The position numbers were made by a program, and so were the translations under genes. This document shows, piece by piece, positions 24,303 to 31,556 of a stretch of DNA of 38,249 bases. Origin of the DNA: an uncultured Opitutia bacterium (GTDB taxonomy: Bacteria > Verrucomicrobiota > Verrucomicrobiia > Opitutales > UBA953); assembly GCA_903957465.1 (NCBI GenBank), contig CAJBPJ010000215.1, positions 1 to 38,249 of the forward strand, read 5' to 3'. Position 1 is the stretch's first letter. Each line of letters opens with the position of its first letter. Below the pieces are notes generated by a model. The model made no database searches. It had not been told where the DNA came from and was given only the letters and a program-made list of their open reading frames with translations.

Positions 24303-25109
24303 TCACTTCGTGGGCGCAGGCGTCGGCGCAGGCTTAGCCGTGGATGGCGCCAAAAACTTCTGAAGAGTTACTGCAGGAATAACCACGGGCACCATGCCTT
24401 CACTGTCACCGTCATCCCCCGTCGTCAGTTTACCTGAAGTCATACCCACAAACTTCCCGTTGGCGCTAAAAACAGGGCAACCCGTGGTCGGGATATGGAT
24501 TGATATAAAGGGACGTGGCTTCGTGAGAACGGCAGCCACGCTGTCGACTTCAACTTTGGCACAACGGTCAAACGACTTGTCCATCCGCCCCAAAACAATG
24601 ACTTCGTCGACGGGCACAACTGTGTCAGTGACTGTTGTATCTATGCATACAAACTTTTCGTCAGCAGGCGCTATCGGTGCAATCAATGCAAGATTAAGGT
24701 CCTTATCTTTCAGGATAACTTTGGCAGGGATCTCAGTGCCATCGGCTAAAACAATGAAGGCCTCTTTTACTTCAGAAACTGCCGAAAGCTTCATGGGGCC
24801 TGCTTGCGTGTTAACGGTGCGACCATTCATCATAGCTGCAGGATCAATCGACGATGCCGCCAGCAATACACGGCCATCCGCAGAAACCACGGTGCCAAGC
24901 TGCTCAAAGGTGCGATCCTGGGTCTGCGCAGGCTGATCCCCAGGCGTAACCGTAATGGTAACCGTGGCCCGGATAGTCACAACCGCATCCGCTAAAGTTT
25001 GGTGAAGTTTACGGGCAGTAACTTCAGCGGGAGTGTCGCCAGGGGCAGCGGCCAAGGCAGACGTTAGACAGAGAAGTGCAAGGAGGCGCATGGGTAATCG
25101 GTTGTACAT
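24303..25109 (-). CDS. Secreted trypsin-fold pseudoprotease (HtrA-like, triad lost)
   Basis: 268 residues with a signal peptide (about 1-22, ending ALAAAPG). The core aligns by eye with the protease domain of the HtrA encoded just upstream, but each catalytic position is changed: NYHV becomes AASS (His to Ser86), DLAVI becomes NLALI (Asp to Asn139) and GGNSGGPL becomes PTTGCPVF (Ser to Thr209). The fold-typical LADGTEIPAKVILKDKDLNLALI and GKFVGMTSG strands remain, so the fold is probably kept. No PDZ domain follows; the end is a short Ala/Pro/Thr tail. It begins 4 nt after the htrA stop; a second Met at 25091 is an alternative start. A binding or regulatory role seems likelier than proteolysis. 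Confidence 0.8.
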   Translation of the reverse strand: MYNRLPMRLLALLCLTSALAAAPGDTPAEVTARKLHQTLADAVVTIRATVTITVTPGDQPAQTQDRTFEQLGTVVSADGRVLLAASSIDPAAMMNGRTVNTQAGPMKLSAVSEVKEAFIVLADGTEIPAKVILKDKDLNLALIAPIAPADEKFVCIDTTVTDTVVPVDEVIVLGRMDKSFDRCAKVEVDSVAAVLTKPRPFISIHIPTTGCPVFSANGKFVGMTSGKLTTGDDGDSEGMVPVVIPAVTLQKFLAPSTAKPAPTPAPTK

Positions 25110-25113
25110 AAAG

Positions 25114-27141
25114 TTATTTTACGGAATTTTCCTCGAGAAGATCCCAATTCGGTTCGAATTCCAAGAACGTACCCGTAATGCCGCGCTCAATTTGGAAGAC
25201 AACATGTTGAGGACGGTCCTTAAAAAGGGCATCCAGCGCTTTGCGTAAGGAAACATTATCCGTGATAGGCTGAGCATTAACCGAAACGAGAATATCTGAA
25301 ATACGCAGCCCCGCTAAATCAGCCCAACTTGAACGCTCTACTTTGGTAACAATCGCCCCTTGGGCACTCTCGCGTAATCCGCGATCAACACGGTCATCAA
25401 AACCCAAGGAGCGTGCAGTGAATCCCAAACGGAGGTCACGGACAGATGGCAACTCGGGTGTGGGTGCGGGACGTTCCCGGAGGGCCATTTTAAGTGTCAA
25501 AGGCTTCCCTTCACGCAACAGCTCTAACTCCACGGTGCCGTCGACTGGATACTCACGAAGAATGGTGCCAAAATTATCCGCATCTTCTTGGCGACGAGAT
25601 GTAATAACCTTCCCATCGAGCTTCAGCAAAATGTCGCCCATCTGAATACCCGCCTCGGCTGCACCTGAACTCGGCAACACTTGGGTAACCCGTACGCCAG
25701 AACGCACCGTCAAACCTAAGGCTTTAGCCAGCTCAGGGGTGAGAACTTGCGTGGCTAAACCTGCCCATGCCTTGGGCACACGTGGCACTGCTGTAGGCTC
25801 GGGCTCTGGACCAAGACGGGCAACCGAAAGCATTTCTGCCTCACCCCGACGCACCCCAATTAAAACAGGAACAGGGTCAGTAGACCCTTTGGTTGCCTCG
25901 AGCGTACGTGCCCGTAGCTCCGCAAAATTCGCCACCGGGTGGCCCGCAACGGATATAATTAAATCACGCTCGTTGATCTCGGGCTTGGCCGTAGCGAGCG
26001 GCCCACCTTCTCGGCGAGAGTGTACAAGGACGCCTTTGCGATCGAGTCGACGATTCACCAATGCTGAAACGGTTGTTAAATCGCGGAACGTTGCGCCCCA
26101 GGTCGAAAGTGCGACCTCTCGCGCAACCCGTGCCTCACGCTCCACAGGGGTCAGACGTACAACCAGTGGCTGGTTGTTGCGCAAAAGCGCTACGTCTATC
26201 TCTTTACCAATTACCAAGCCGCATTCCGCGCGGTGAAAATCTGGCATCTGCTCTGCACAATCTGCATGCACAGGAACTGCATCAAAAGCTGTGACAATAT
26301 CTCCGGTTTTAATTCCCGCCCGTTCGGCTGGCGAATTTGCTAAGACACCACCGACAAGCACACCGCGCTTATCGACTTGGCTGCGCAGCAGTGATCGAGC
26401 GTCTATACCCGTCCAACTGCGGCTAATTTTCCCATGACGAATCAGTTCGGCAGCAACAGCCCGTGCGGTGTTGGCAGGGATTGCACCGCCAAGACTGCCC
26501 ACGCCGATTTCGTTTACGCCCACAATTTTTCCGAAAGCGTTCACAAGAGGTCCACCTGAATTTCCACCAAAAATAATTGCATCATGGCCAATCCACCGAA
26601 CCAATTCGCCAACTGACTCACCATCTAGGTCCATATCGCCAACAAAACGTGTCATCACCATTTGATTATTGGCAACGATACCGAGGGTGACGGATTGGTT
26701 CAAACCCGCCGGACAACCCATCGACAAAACCGTATCTCCTGCGGAGACCAACGCAGAGTCTCCAAATTCTGCGACAGGTAATGGCTCTTTGGATCGACGA
26801 CGGCTAAGATCGAGGCGAATGACCGCTAAGTCTGTCATTGCATCTGCCCCCACAAGTGTCGCTGGGATTTCTTCGCGATTAGCCAAACGACAAAGGAACG
26901 TCGCACCACGACCTGCTACGTGATAATTGGTTAAGACGTTACCCTGGGCATCAATAATGGATCCCGAGCCAACCGCATGATCGCGACGCATGCGACCGTC
27001 TTCACCCTCCTCGGAAATAACTTCGATGCGCACAATGGTATCCGCCATTTTGGCAATCGCTTGAGTGACTTCGGGGCGCTGCTTCTGGCCTTCTTGCGCA
27101 CAAAGCCACAGAGGAAACCAAAGAAATAAAAGGGTGCGCAT
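25114..27141 (-). CDS. HtrA/Deg-type secreted serine protease with four PDZ domains
   Basis: 675 residues. Signal peptide about 1-15 (cut near WLCA-QEG). The trypsin-like domain (about 25-235) keeps the full triad: His74 in LTNYHVAG, Asp104 in MTDLAVI and Ser195 in GGNSGGPL. Four PDZ-like domains follow, about 243-332, 347-442, 459-556 and 573-660, each with the pattern glycine-valine strand, AGI-KTGD or LRISD-type helix and a final strand pair. DegP and DegQ have two and DegS one, so four is unusual. It should act in the periplasm in protein quality control or stress sensing. It is followed directly by the pseudoprotease and the sigma factor genes. No Shine-Dalgarno before its ATG. Confidence 0.92.
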   Translation of the reverse strand: MRTLLFLWFPLWLCAQEGQKQRPEVTQAIAKMADTIVRIEVISEEGEDGRMRRDHAVGSGSIIDAQGNVLTNYHVAGRGATFLCRLANREEIPATLVGADAMTDLAVIRLDLSRRRSKEPLPVAEFGDSALVSAGDTVLSMGCPAGLNQSVTLGIVANNQMVMTRFVGDMDLDGESVGELVRWIGHDAIIFGGNSGGPLVNAFGKIVGVNEIGVGSLGGAIPANTARAVAAELIRHGKISRSWTGIDARSLLRSQVDKRGVLVGGVLANSPAERAGIKTGDIVTAFDAVPVHADCAEQMPDFHRAECGLVIGKEIDVALLRNNQPLVVRLTPVEREARVAREVALSTWGATFRDLTTVSALVNRRLDRKGVLVHSRREGGPLATAKPEINERDLIISVAGHPVANFAELRARTLEATKGSTDPVPVLIGVRRGEAEMLSVARLGPEPEPTAVPRVPKAWAGLATQVLTPELAKALGLTVRSGVRVTQVLPSSGAAEAGIQMGDILLKLDGKVITSRRQEDADNFGTILREYPVDGTVELELLREGKPLTLKMALRERPAPTPELPSVRDLRLGFTARSLGFDDRVDRGLRESAQGAIVTKVERSSWADLAGLRISDILVSVNAQPITDNVSLRKALDALFKDRPQHVVFQIERGITGTFLEFEPNWDLLEENSVK

Positions 27142-27176
27142 AGAGGAGGTATAATGAAAGCGAACCTAAGCGCGAT

Positions 27177-28106
27177 TTATGTCTGCGCAGAACGTGCCAT
27201 GGCGCGGAGTAATTGGAGCATGGCGCTCTCGATGGCTAGGAGAGGTGGGACATTGAGTCGATGAGCTCGGAAATAGGCATCCTCGATGGCCAAAAGAGCC
27301 TCTGCAACGGGGCGTGACCGACCGTCTTTGGCCCTAGCAAACACCCGCAAGGCGTCCTCCATCTCGGCAAGCATCTCCGTGCGCACCGCACGTTCAATTC
27401 GACTCGTGTGCGCTGATTGCAAATCTTCACGTTCATCCCGATCTTCTATATCCGCAAATTCAGGGATAGGGTCTTTTTCAAGGGTACGTTCGACGAGTGT
27501 CCGGTGGGCTGTATCGAATCTCGCCAATAATCCGTAAGCGACAACAATGGCGAGCGGCGGGCGCGTTGGTGAACTAACCGACTCTAAAAGTTTTTGGAAA
27601 TCTTCTAACCACATGCGCCAAGTCGGCTCACTGAGAGCCATCGGGTGGCCGCCAATATTAAATCGCATACAGCGACTGATGATGGTGGGTAAGATTCGGT
27701 ACGGGCTGGTCGTGTAAAGGATGATGCCCGTTCCTGGCATTGGTTCTTCGAGAGTTTTTAGAAAGGCATTGGCTGATTCATCATTCATCCGATCGACCTC
27801 ATGCACCACAATGGCCTTACGACCCGAGTGGGATGAATGGTTGGCGAAGCGGACCGCGTCTAAGACATCATCCAAGCGGATGAAGCGCATCCTTCCCGAA
27901 GGTCGCAGTTCTCGAAAATCAATATGTCCGACCACATCTTTTACGCCCAACTGAAGTCCAGCTACTTCGAATGCCGTCTGCCGGAGCGTTACCAGATCAT
28001 GCCCATGGAGCATGATAGAATGCGGTAAACGGCTCTCGCGTGCAGCACGCACGAGAGCCTCCGTAGTGCGAGCCCGCAAATCAACTGAAGCGGCGGGTGA
28101 CTTCAT
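27177..28106 (-). CDS. holB: DNA polymerase III delta' subunit (clamp loader)
   Basis: 309 residues from the ATG at 28106, overlapping the tmk end by 26 nt; TTG at 28079 is an alternative start. Diagnostic blocks are IVVHEVDRMNDESANAFLKTLEEP and the SRC motif in TTSPYRILPTIISRCMRF, which in delta' supplies the arginine finger to its neighbour. The Walker A region is degenerate (LHGHDLVTLRQTA), as expected for delta'. The zinc-binding four-cysteine module usual between Walker A and B is absent; that stretch has no cysteine. Placement after tmk is common in bacteria. Confidence 0.88.
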   Translation of the reverse strand: MKSPAASVDLRARTTEALVRAARESRLPHSIMLHGHDLVTLRQTAFEVAGLQLGVKDVVGHIDFRELRPSGRMRFIRLDDVLDAVRFANHSSHSGRKAIVVHEVDRMNDESANAFLKTLEEPMPGTGIILYTTSPYRILPTIISRCMRFNIGGHPMALSEPTWRMWLEDFQKLLESVSSPTRPPLAIVVAYGLLARFDTAHRTLVERTLEKDPIPEFADIEDRDEREDLQSAHTSRIERAVRTEMLAEMEDALRVFARAKDGRSRPVAEALLAIEDAYFRAHRLNVPPLLAIESAMLQLLRAMARSAQT

Positions 28107-28734
28107 GCCAAATGGACTCGGCAAGCGCGTCCGGTGAAAGTGCCGCATTGAGCACCAAGAATCGTGTGGGTTCTGCCGCCGCGAGAAGCTGATAGGTTGT
28201 GCGGACGCGTTGATGAAAGGCTAAATCGAGGGCCTCCAGTCGATCAGGACTTCCGCCATCACGTGTCGAAGCACGGGCGAGACCCACTTCCGCTGGAAGA
28301 TCTAAGAGAAAAGTTAGGCGTGGTGTGACGCCTTGGCAGGCAAGTTCATTCACCGCACGCACAGAGTCCCCAGGCAATCCGCGACCACCTTGTTGATAGG
28401 CGACCGTGGAATCGGCGAAACGATCGCAGACCACAACCTTACCTGATTTTAAGGCAGGCATAATCACCTCGGTGACAAGTTGTGCCCGACAGGCGGCAAA
28501 GAGTAATGCTTCTGCCTCAGATGAAATTGTGGCATCGCGACGTTTTAGGAGTTCGCGAATCCCCTCGCCCATCGAGGTGCCACCCGGTTCACGCACGCGC
28601 ACGACGTCGCTTTCAGAAATTTTCCCCTCAAATACCAAGCGCTCACAAAGCTTGCGTATCTGCGTAGACTTACCCGCACCCTCGCCACCTTCAAAGGTGA
28701 TTAGTGAACCACGAATGGAGGACGGCCAAGGCAC
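28081..28734 (-). CDS. tmk: Thymidylate kinase
   Basis: 217 residues. Phosphorylates dTMP to dTDP. P-loop LITFEGGEGAGKSTQ (about 12-26), the REPGGT block, the DR motif in VVCDRFADSTVAYQGG-type context, and a LID region STRDGGSPDRLE are present. The start is GTG at 28734, because an in-frame TAG precedes it directly; no ATG is available. Overlaps holB by 26 nt. The gene follows the FecR-domain gene by 65 nt, with a hairpin between. Confidence 0.94.
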   Translation of the reverse strand: MPWPSSIRGSLITFEGGEGAGKSTQIRKLCERLVFEGKISESDVVRVREPGGTSMGEGIRELLKRRDATISSEAEALLFAACRAQLVTEVIMPALKSGKVVVCDRFADSTVAYQQGGRGLPGDSVRAVNELACQGVTPRLTFLLDLPAEVGLARASTRDGGSPDRLEALDLAFHQRVRTTYQLLAAAEPTRFLVLNAALSPDALAESIWHEVTRRFS

Positions 28735-28774
28735 CTACCTATTGCCTAAGAAGTCAGCACAGAGAGCAAGCCCA

Positions 28775-28797
28775 AGCGGGCTTAGCTAAAGCCCACT
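28775..28797 (-). terminator. Hairpin after the FecR-domain gene, weak terminator candidate
   Basis: On the minus strand AGTGGGCTT pairs with AAGCCCGCT (9 bp including one G-U) around a 5-nt loop, starting 2 nt after the FecR-protein stop. No U-run follows, so it may be an attenuator, a 3' stabiliser or a factor-dependent stop rather than an intrinsic terminator. Confidence 0.45.
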
Positions 28798-28799
28798 TA

Positions 28800-30101
28800 T
28801 TAACCTCCGCTCGGAGATACTGAATCCTGGGTCTCCTTCTCGATAACATTCGTAATATCGGGAGGGGGAGGAGGCGGAGGGGGTGGTGGTGGAGGGGGAG
28901 CGCCGCCGCCGGTTTCGCCACCGCCGGCCGTGCCGCCGGTTTCGCCACCTGTTGTGCCACCGGTTTCGCCACCGCCAGTTGTGCCACCCGTTTCGCCACC
29001 CGTGGTGGTACCTGTGGTCCCGCCAGCGTCAGTTGTTGTGCCACCACCAGTAGTTGTCGTCGTGCCGCCACCGGTCGTTGTTGCCGCACCACCACCGGTT
29101 GTGGTTGTAGGCACAGGATTAGAAGCAGCCGCAAGAGTAGTTGTTAGACCTGCAGCAGCTGCAGGTGGAAGAGGCGCAACGGTTAAGCTTGTTTCAGGCA
29201 TTTCAGCGAGATCTGGAGCTGCAGGCGCAGCACCTCCACCAGTAGCGCCACCACCTGTTGTGCCGCCATCAGTCGTGCCACCTGTGGTGCCGCCGTCAGT
29301 CGTCGTGCCACCTGTGGTGCCGCCATCAGTCGTCGCGCCACCAGCTGTTGTGCCACCGTCAGTCGCAGCAGCTCCGCCACCTGTCGCACCGCCGTCGGTC
29401 GCAGCAGCTCCGCCACCTGTGGTGCCGCCATCGGTCGCAGCTCCGCCGCCTGTGGTGCCACTATCCGTGGATGAAGATGCGGCTGCAGGAGGAGGTGTTT
29501 CAGGAACGCCAACCGCAGTCGCCTGTTGGCCAGGTTGAAGGTTTACAGATTGGCCCGTGCTTGTGGTAACAGCGACAGAACCACTCGCACAGCCAACATT
29601 CATCGAGCCAAGTCCGCTTGGCTTTACTTCGTAATCAACCCCGAAGACAGTGCCACGCACGCGCACGACACCAACCGGTGTTTTGATTGTGTACTGAGTG
29701 CTCGGGTTAAGCTTACGCGCTTCGCCAACAATCTTCCCGCGGTAGACTTCAATTTGCACAACCGAAGGCGTTGGTTCCGCATCAAGCTCACGGTATTTTC
29801 CAGGAACAATCAGCGGAGACGAAACCTGGCTAAATGTTTTCACTTCCATCAACGTCTCGGGGTTGACGACGATGATCGATCCGTTTGAGAGAAGTAACTC
29901 GGCAGTCGAGTCCACTAAAGTTTCGACGCGGTACCCTTCGCTAAATGTCATCCCGCGACTCATCGGGGCGCGCTTACCTTGGGCATTGAGCAAACTTGTC
30001 TTACCTTTTAATCCACCAACTTCAATCTGCCCCTTTTGAATAGCACCAAAAGAGGAGGTAGCGATACCGACAAAAAATAGAACTAGCGGTAAAATCCTCA
30101 T
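28800..30101 (-). CDS. Secreted FecR-domain protein with long Gly/Thr repeats and a poly-Pro run
   Basis: 433 residues. A signal peptide (about 1-20, ending SSFGA) precedes a FecR-type beta domain (about 50-195) with VETLVDSTAELLLSNGSIIVV and the typical TPVGVVRVRGTVFGVDYEV. From residue about 212 to 293 come irregular repeats of the TDGGTTGGG type, then a non-repetitive 294-330 segment, a second Thr/Gly block (331-400, with GETGGTTGG units), thirteen prolines (402-414) and a short charged end. Anti-sigma FecR proteins span the membrane; here the domain is exported and no TM besides the signal is seen, so a structural or surface role is likelier. A possible promoter lies at 30124-30153. Confidence 0.85.
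   Translation of the reverse strand: MRILPLVLFFVGIATSSFGAIQKGQIEVGGLKGKTSLLNAQGKRAPMSRGMTFSEGYRVETLVDSTAELLLSNGSIIVVNPETLMEVKTFSQVSSPLIVPGKYRELDAEPTPSVVQIEVYRGKIVGEARKLNPSTQYTIKTPVGVVRVRGTVFGVDYEVKPSGLGSMNVGCASGSVAVTTSTGQSVNLQPGQQATAVGVPETPPPAAASSSTDSGTTGGGAATDGGTTGGGAAATDGGATGGGAAATDGGTTAGGATTDGGTTGGTTTDGGTTGGTTDGGTTGGGATGGGAAPAAPDLAEMPETSLTVAPLPPAAAAGLTTTLAAASNPVPTTTTGGGAATTTGGGTTTTTGGGTTTDAGGTTGTTTGGETGGTTGGGETGGTTGGETGGTAGGGETGGGAPPPPPPPPPPPPPDITNVIEKETQDSVSPSGG
28902..29111 (-). repeat. Second Thr/Gly coding repeat block
   Basis: Codes for residues about 331-400 of the FecR-domain protein: TTTGGG units passing into GETGGTTGG units. Degenerate GC-rich repeats of 9-15 nt, prone to slippage and length variation. 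Confidence 0.8.
29226..29468 (-). repeat. TDGGTTGGG-type coding tandem repeats
   Basis: Codes for residues about 212-292 of the FecR-domain protein: about nine imperfect copies of a 24-36-nt unit built on TDGG(T/A)TGGG with inserted Ala. Likely length-variable between strains. Confidence 0.85.
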
Positions 30102-30123
30102 AGGGGGTAGGACTGTCTTATTT

Positions 30124-30153
30124 TCTATACAGTCCGACTTTCTGCAATGCCAA
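30124..30153 (-). promoter_or_regulatory. Candidate sigma-70 promoter of the FecR-domain gene
   Basis: On the minus strand TTGGCA (30153-30148), an 18-nt spacer and TATAGA (30129-30124), 22 nt before the ATG at 30101. Five of six and four of six consensus bases. The -35 overlaps the foot of the long hairpin after the phosphofructokinase gene. Confidence 0.5.
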
Positions 30154-30200
30154 AACCGACGACCCCAAGGCGCCTTAGAGCCTTGAAATCACCGGTTTTG
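30151..30200 (-). terminator. Long hairpin after the phosphofructokinase gene
   Basis: On the minus strand CAAAACCG-GTGATTT-CAAGGC, an 8-nt loop, then GCCTTG-GGGTCGT-CGGTTTTG. The outer 8 bp and inner 6 bp are exact; the 7-nt segments between pair as RNA through two Watson-Crick and five G-U pairs, giving about 21 continuous pairs. The wobble pairs exist only in the minus-strand transcript, which fits an RNA made from pfk, whose stop lies 25 nt upstream. No U-run follows. Confidence 0.6.
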
Positions 30201-30225
30201 AAGCCTCGCACAATCCTACCTCGAA

Positions 30226-31491
30226 TTACCCAGCAAAAGGCTCGAGGGTGCGTTTCACGCGCGCCGAGGCCAATTGAGCGTACCGAGGAAGCCCGTTATC
30301 GAAAGGCAGCACAATTTCGCCCTGAATCAAGGGGGCTGCGTACTTGATGAAAGGAATCTCGATCGACATGCGGTCGGACCCAATCCAGTTCGCAGGGAAT
30401 GCCTTTACGCCGTTGGCAATGTCACCAAGAGGCGCGAGGGCGGTCTTTACCGCGTAGTGATCCTTACCTTCAATACGGGCGAGGACGACCATCTTGCCCG
30501 ACTCACCAGCAAGGGCTGCTTTAACGGCGGCTTGACCACAAAGGAATGCTTCATCGACATCCGTGAGTGACGCGAGGTGCGAGGCAGCACGTTGAGCGAT
30601 ACCAAGCTTTGCTGAGCGAGCTTTCACGCCATCGATGCGCTGCTCAACGAGCGTGCGAAGGTATTCGCCGGCGCCGCCGAGAACAGCGTGCCCGAAAGCA
30701 TCTGTGCTCGAGGCATCAACACCGAGGTAATTTCCGGCTTCGTCTTGGACGCCTTCGGAAACAACCACGAAGCAATGTGCGTTGGACTTAAGCACTTCGA
30801 GAACGCGGTTGACGAAAGCATCAGCGTTGAAAGGAGCTTCAGGCAATAAGACGATGTGAGGAGCGTCGTTGTTCGCACGATCTTTACGGCGTGCGAGCAC
30901 TGAGGACGCCGCGAGCCAGCCAGCGTTACGACCCATCACTTCAAGAATAGAAACGAAATCGTTTTGTCCCATCGCTTCGTTATCGAGCGACATTTCGCGA
31001 ACTGTGGTGGCGATATACTTCGCGACCGAACCATAACCAGGGCAGTGGTCGGTTACAGGAAGATCGTTATCGATTGTCTTGGGTACGCCAATGACGCGGA
31101 GGTCATAGCCTTTTTCCTTTGCTGCCGCATCAATCTTAGCCGCGGTGTCTTGGGAGTCGTTGCCACCGATGTAGTGGAAGTAACGGATGTTGTGGGCCTC
31201 AAAGACTTGAAGGATTCGATCGAAGTCGGACTGCTTCTTCACCTTGTAACGGCAAGTACCGAGAGCGGCACCGGGGGTGTGACGAAGGGCGCGCACGGTC
31301 AATTGTGACTCGGAGGCGAGGTCCACAAGGTCTTCCTTGAGAATGCCATGGATGCCGTTGAGGCCGCCATAGATCTCAGGAATCGTGTCTTCGTGGTTAA
31401 GAGCCTCAGAGAGGACGCCCGCGAGGGAAGCGTTGATAACCGGGGTGGGACCGCCGCTTTGAGCGACGAGGAGATTGCCTTGAAGTGACAT
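30226..31491 (-). CDS. 6-phosphofructokinase, probably pyrophosphate-dependent
   Basis: 421 residues, longer than the 320 aa of bacterial ATP-PFK. It phosphorylates fructose 6-phosphate. The phosphoryl-donor loop reads GGNDS (109-113) rather than the GGDGS of ATP enzymes, and the catalytic block reads PKTIDND (137-143) with the Lys found in PPi-dependent enzymes instead of Gly (PGTIDND). MGRNAGWLA is the usual substrate-binding MGR motif. PPi dependence is inferred from these residues. The enzyme would then be reversible and save ATP. A single-gene unit: hairpin after it and a 65-nt gap before. Confidence 0.9.
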   Translation of the reverse strand: MSLQGNLLVAQSGGPTPVINASLAGVLSEALNHEDTIPEIYGGLNGIHGILKEDLVDLASESQLTVRALRHTPGAALGTCRYKVKKQSDFDRILQVFEAHNIRYFHYIGGNDSQDTAAKIDAAAKEKGYDLRVIGVPKTIDNDLPVTDHCPGYGSVAKYIATTVREMSLDNEAMGQNDFVSILEVMGRNAGWLAASSVLARRKDRANNDAPHIVLLPEAPFNADAFVNRVLEVLKSNAHCFVVVSEGVQDEAGNYLGVDASSTDAFGHAVLGGAGEYLRTLVEQRIDGVKARSAKLGIAQRAASHLASLTDVDEAFLCGQAAVKAALAGESGKMVVLARIEGKDHYAVKTALAPLGDIANGVKAFPANWIGSDRMSIEIPFIKYAAPLIQGEIVLPFDNGLPRYAQLASARVKRTLEPFAG

Positions 31492-31556
31492 GGGAATGGA
31501 ACGTGTGAAAGGTTGGTTGTGTTAACCCTTCCCCCCCTTGGCAATGCGGAAAACAG

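Noticed and set aside
27145..27264. On the plus strand GGAGGTATAATG followed by a 36-codon open frame, an ideal-looking ribosome site and start
   Set aside because: It is antisense to the htrA start and the holB end, has no protein-like pattern and no promoter or terminator; the complement of the intergenic sequence explains it.
28860..29468. Repeat tract as a possible CRISPR or satellite
   Set aside because: Units are imperfect, unspaced, in codon phase and inside an open reading frame, so they are protein-coding repeats.
28930..29538. Long plus-strand open frame (about 200 codons, Pro/Val-rich) opposite the FecR-domain gene
   Set aside because: It is the reverse complement of Gly/Thr repeat codons (GGN/ACN gives PPV-type peptide); no start signal and low complexity throughout.
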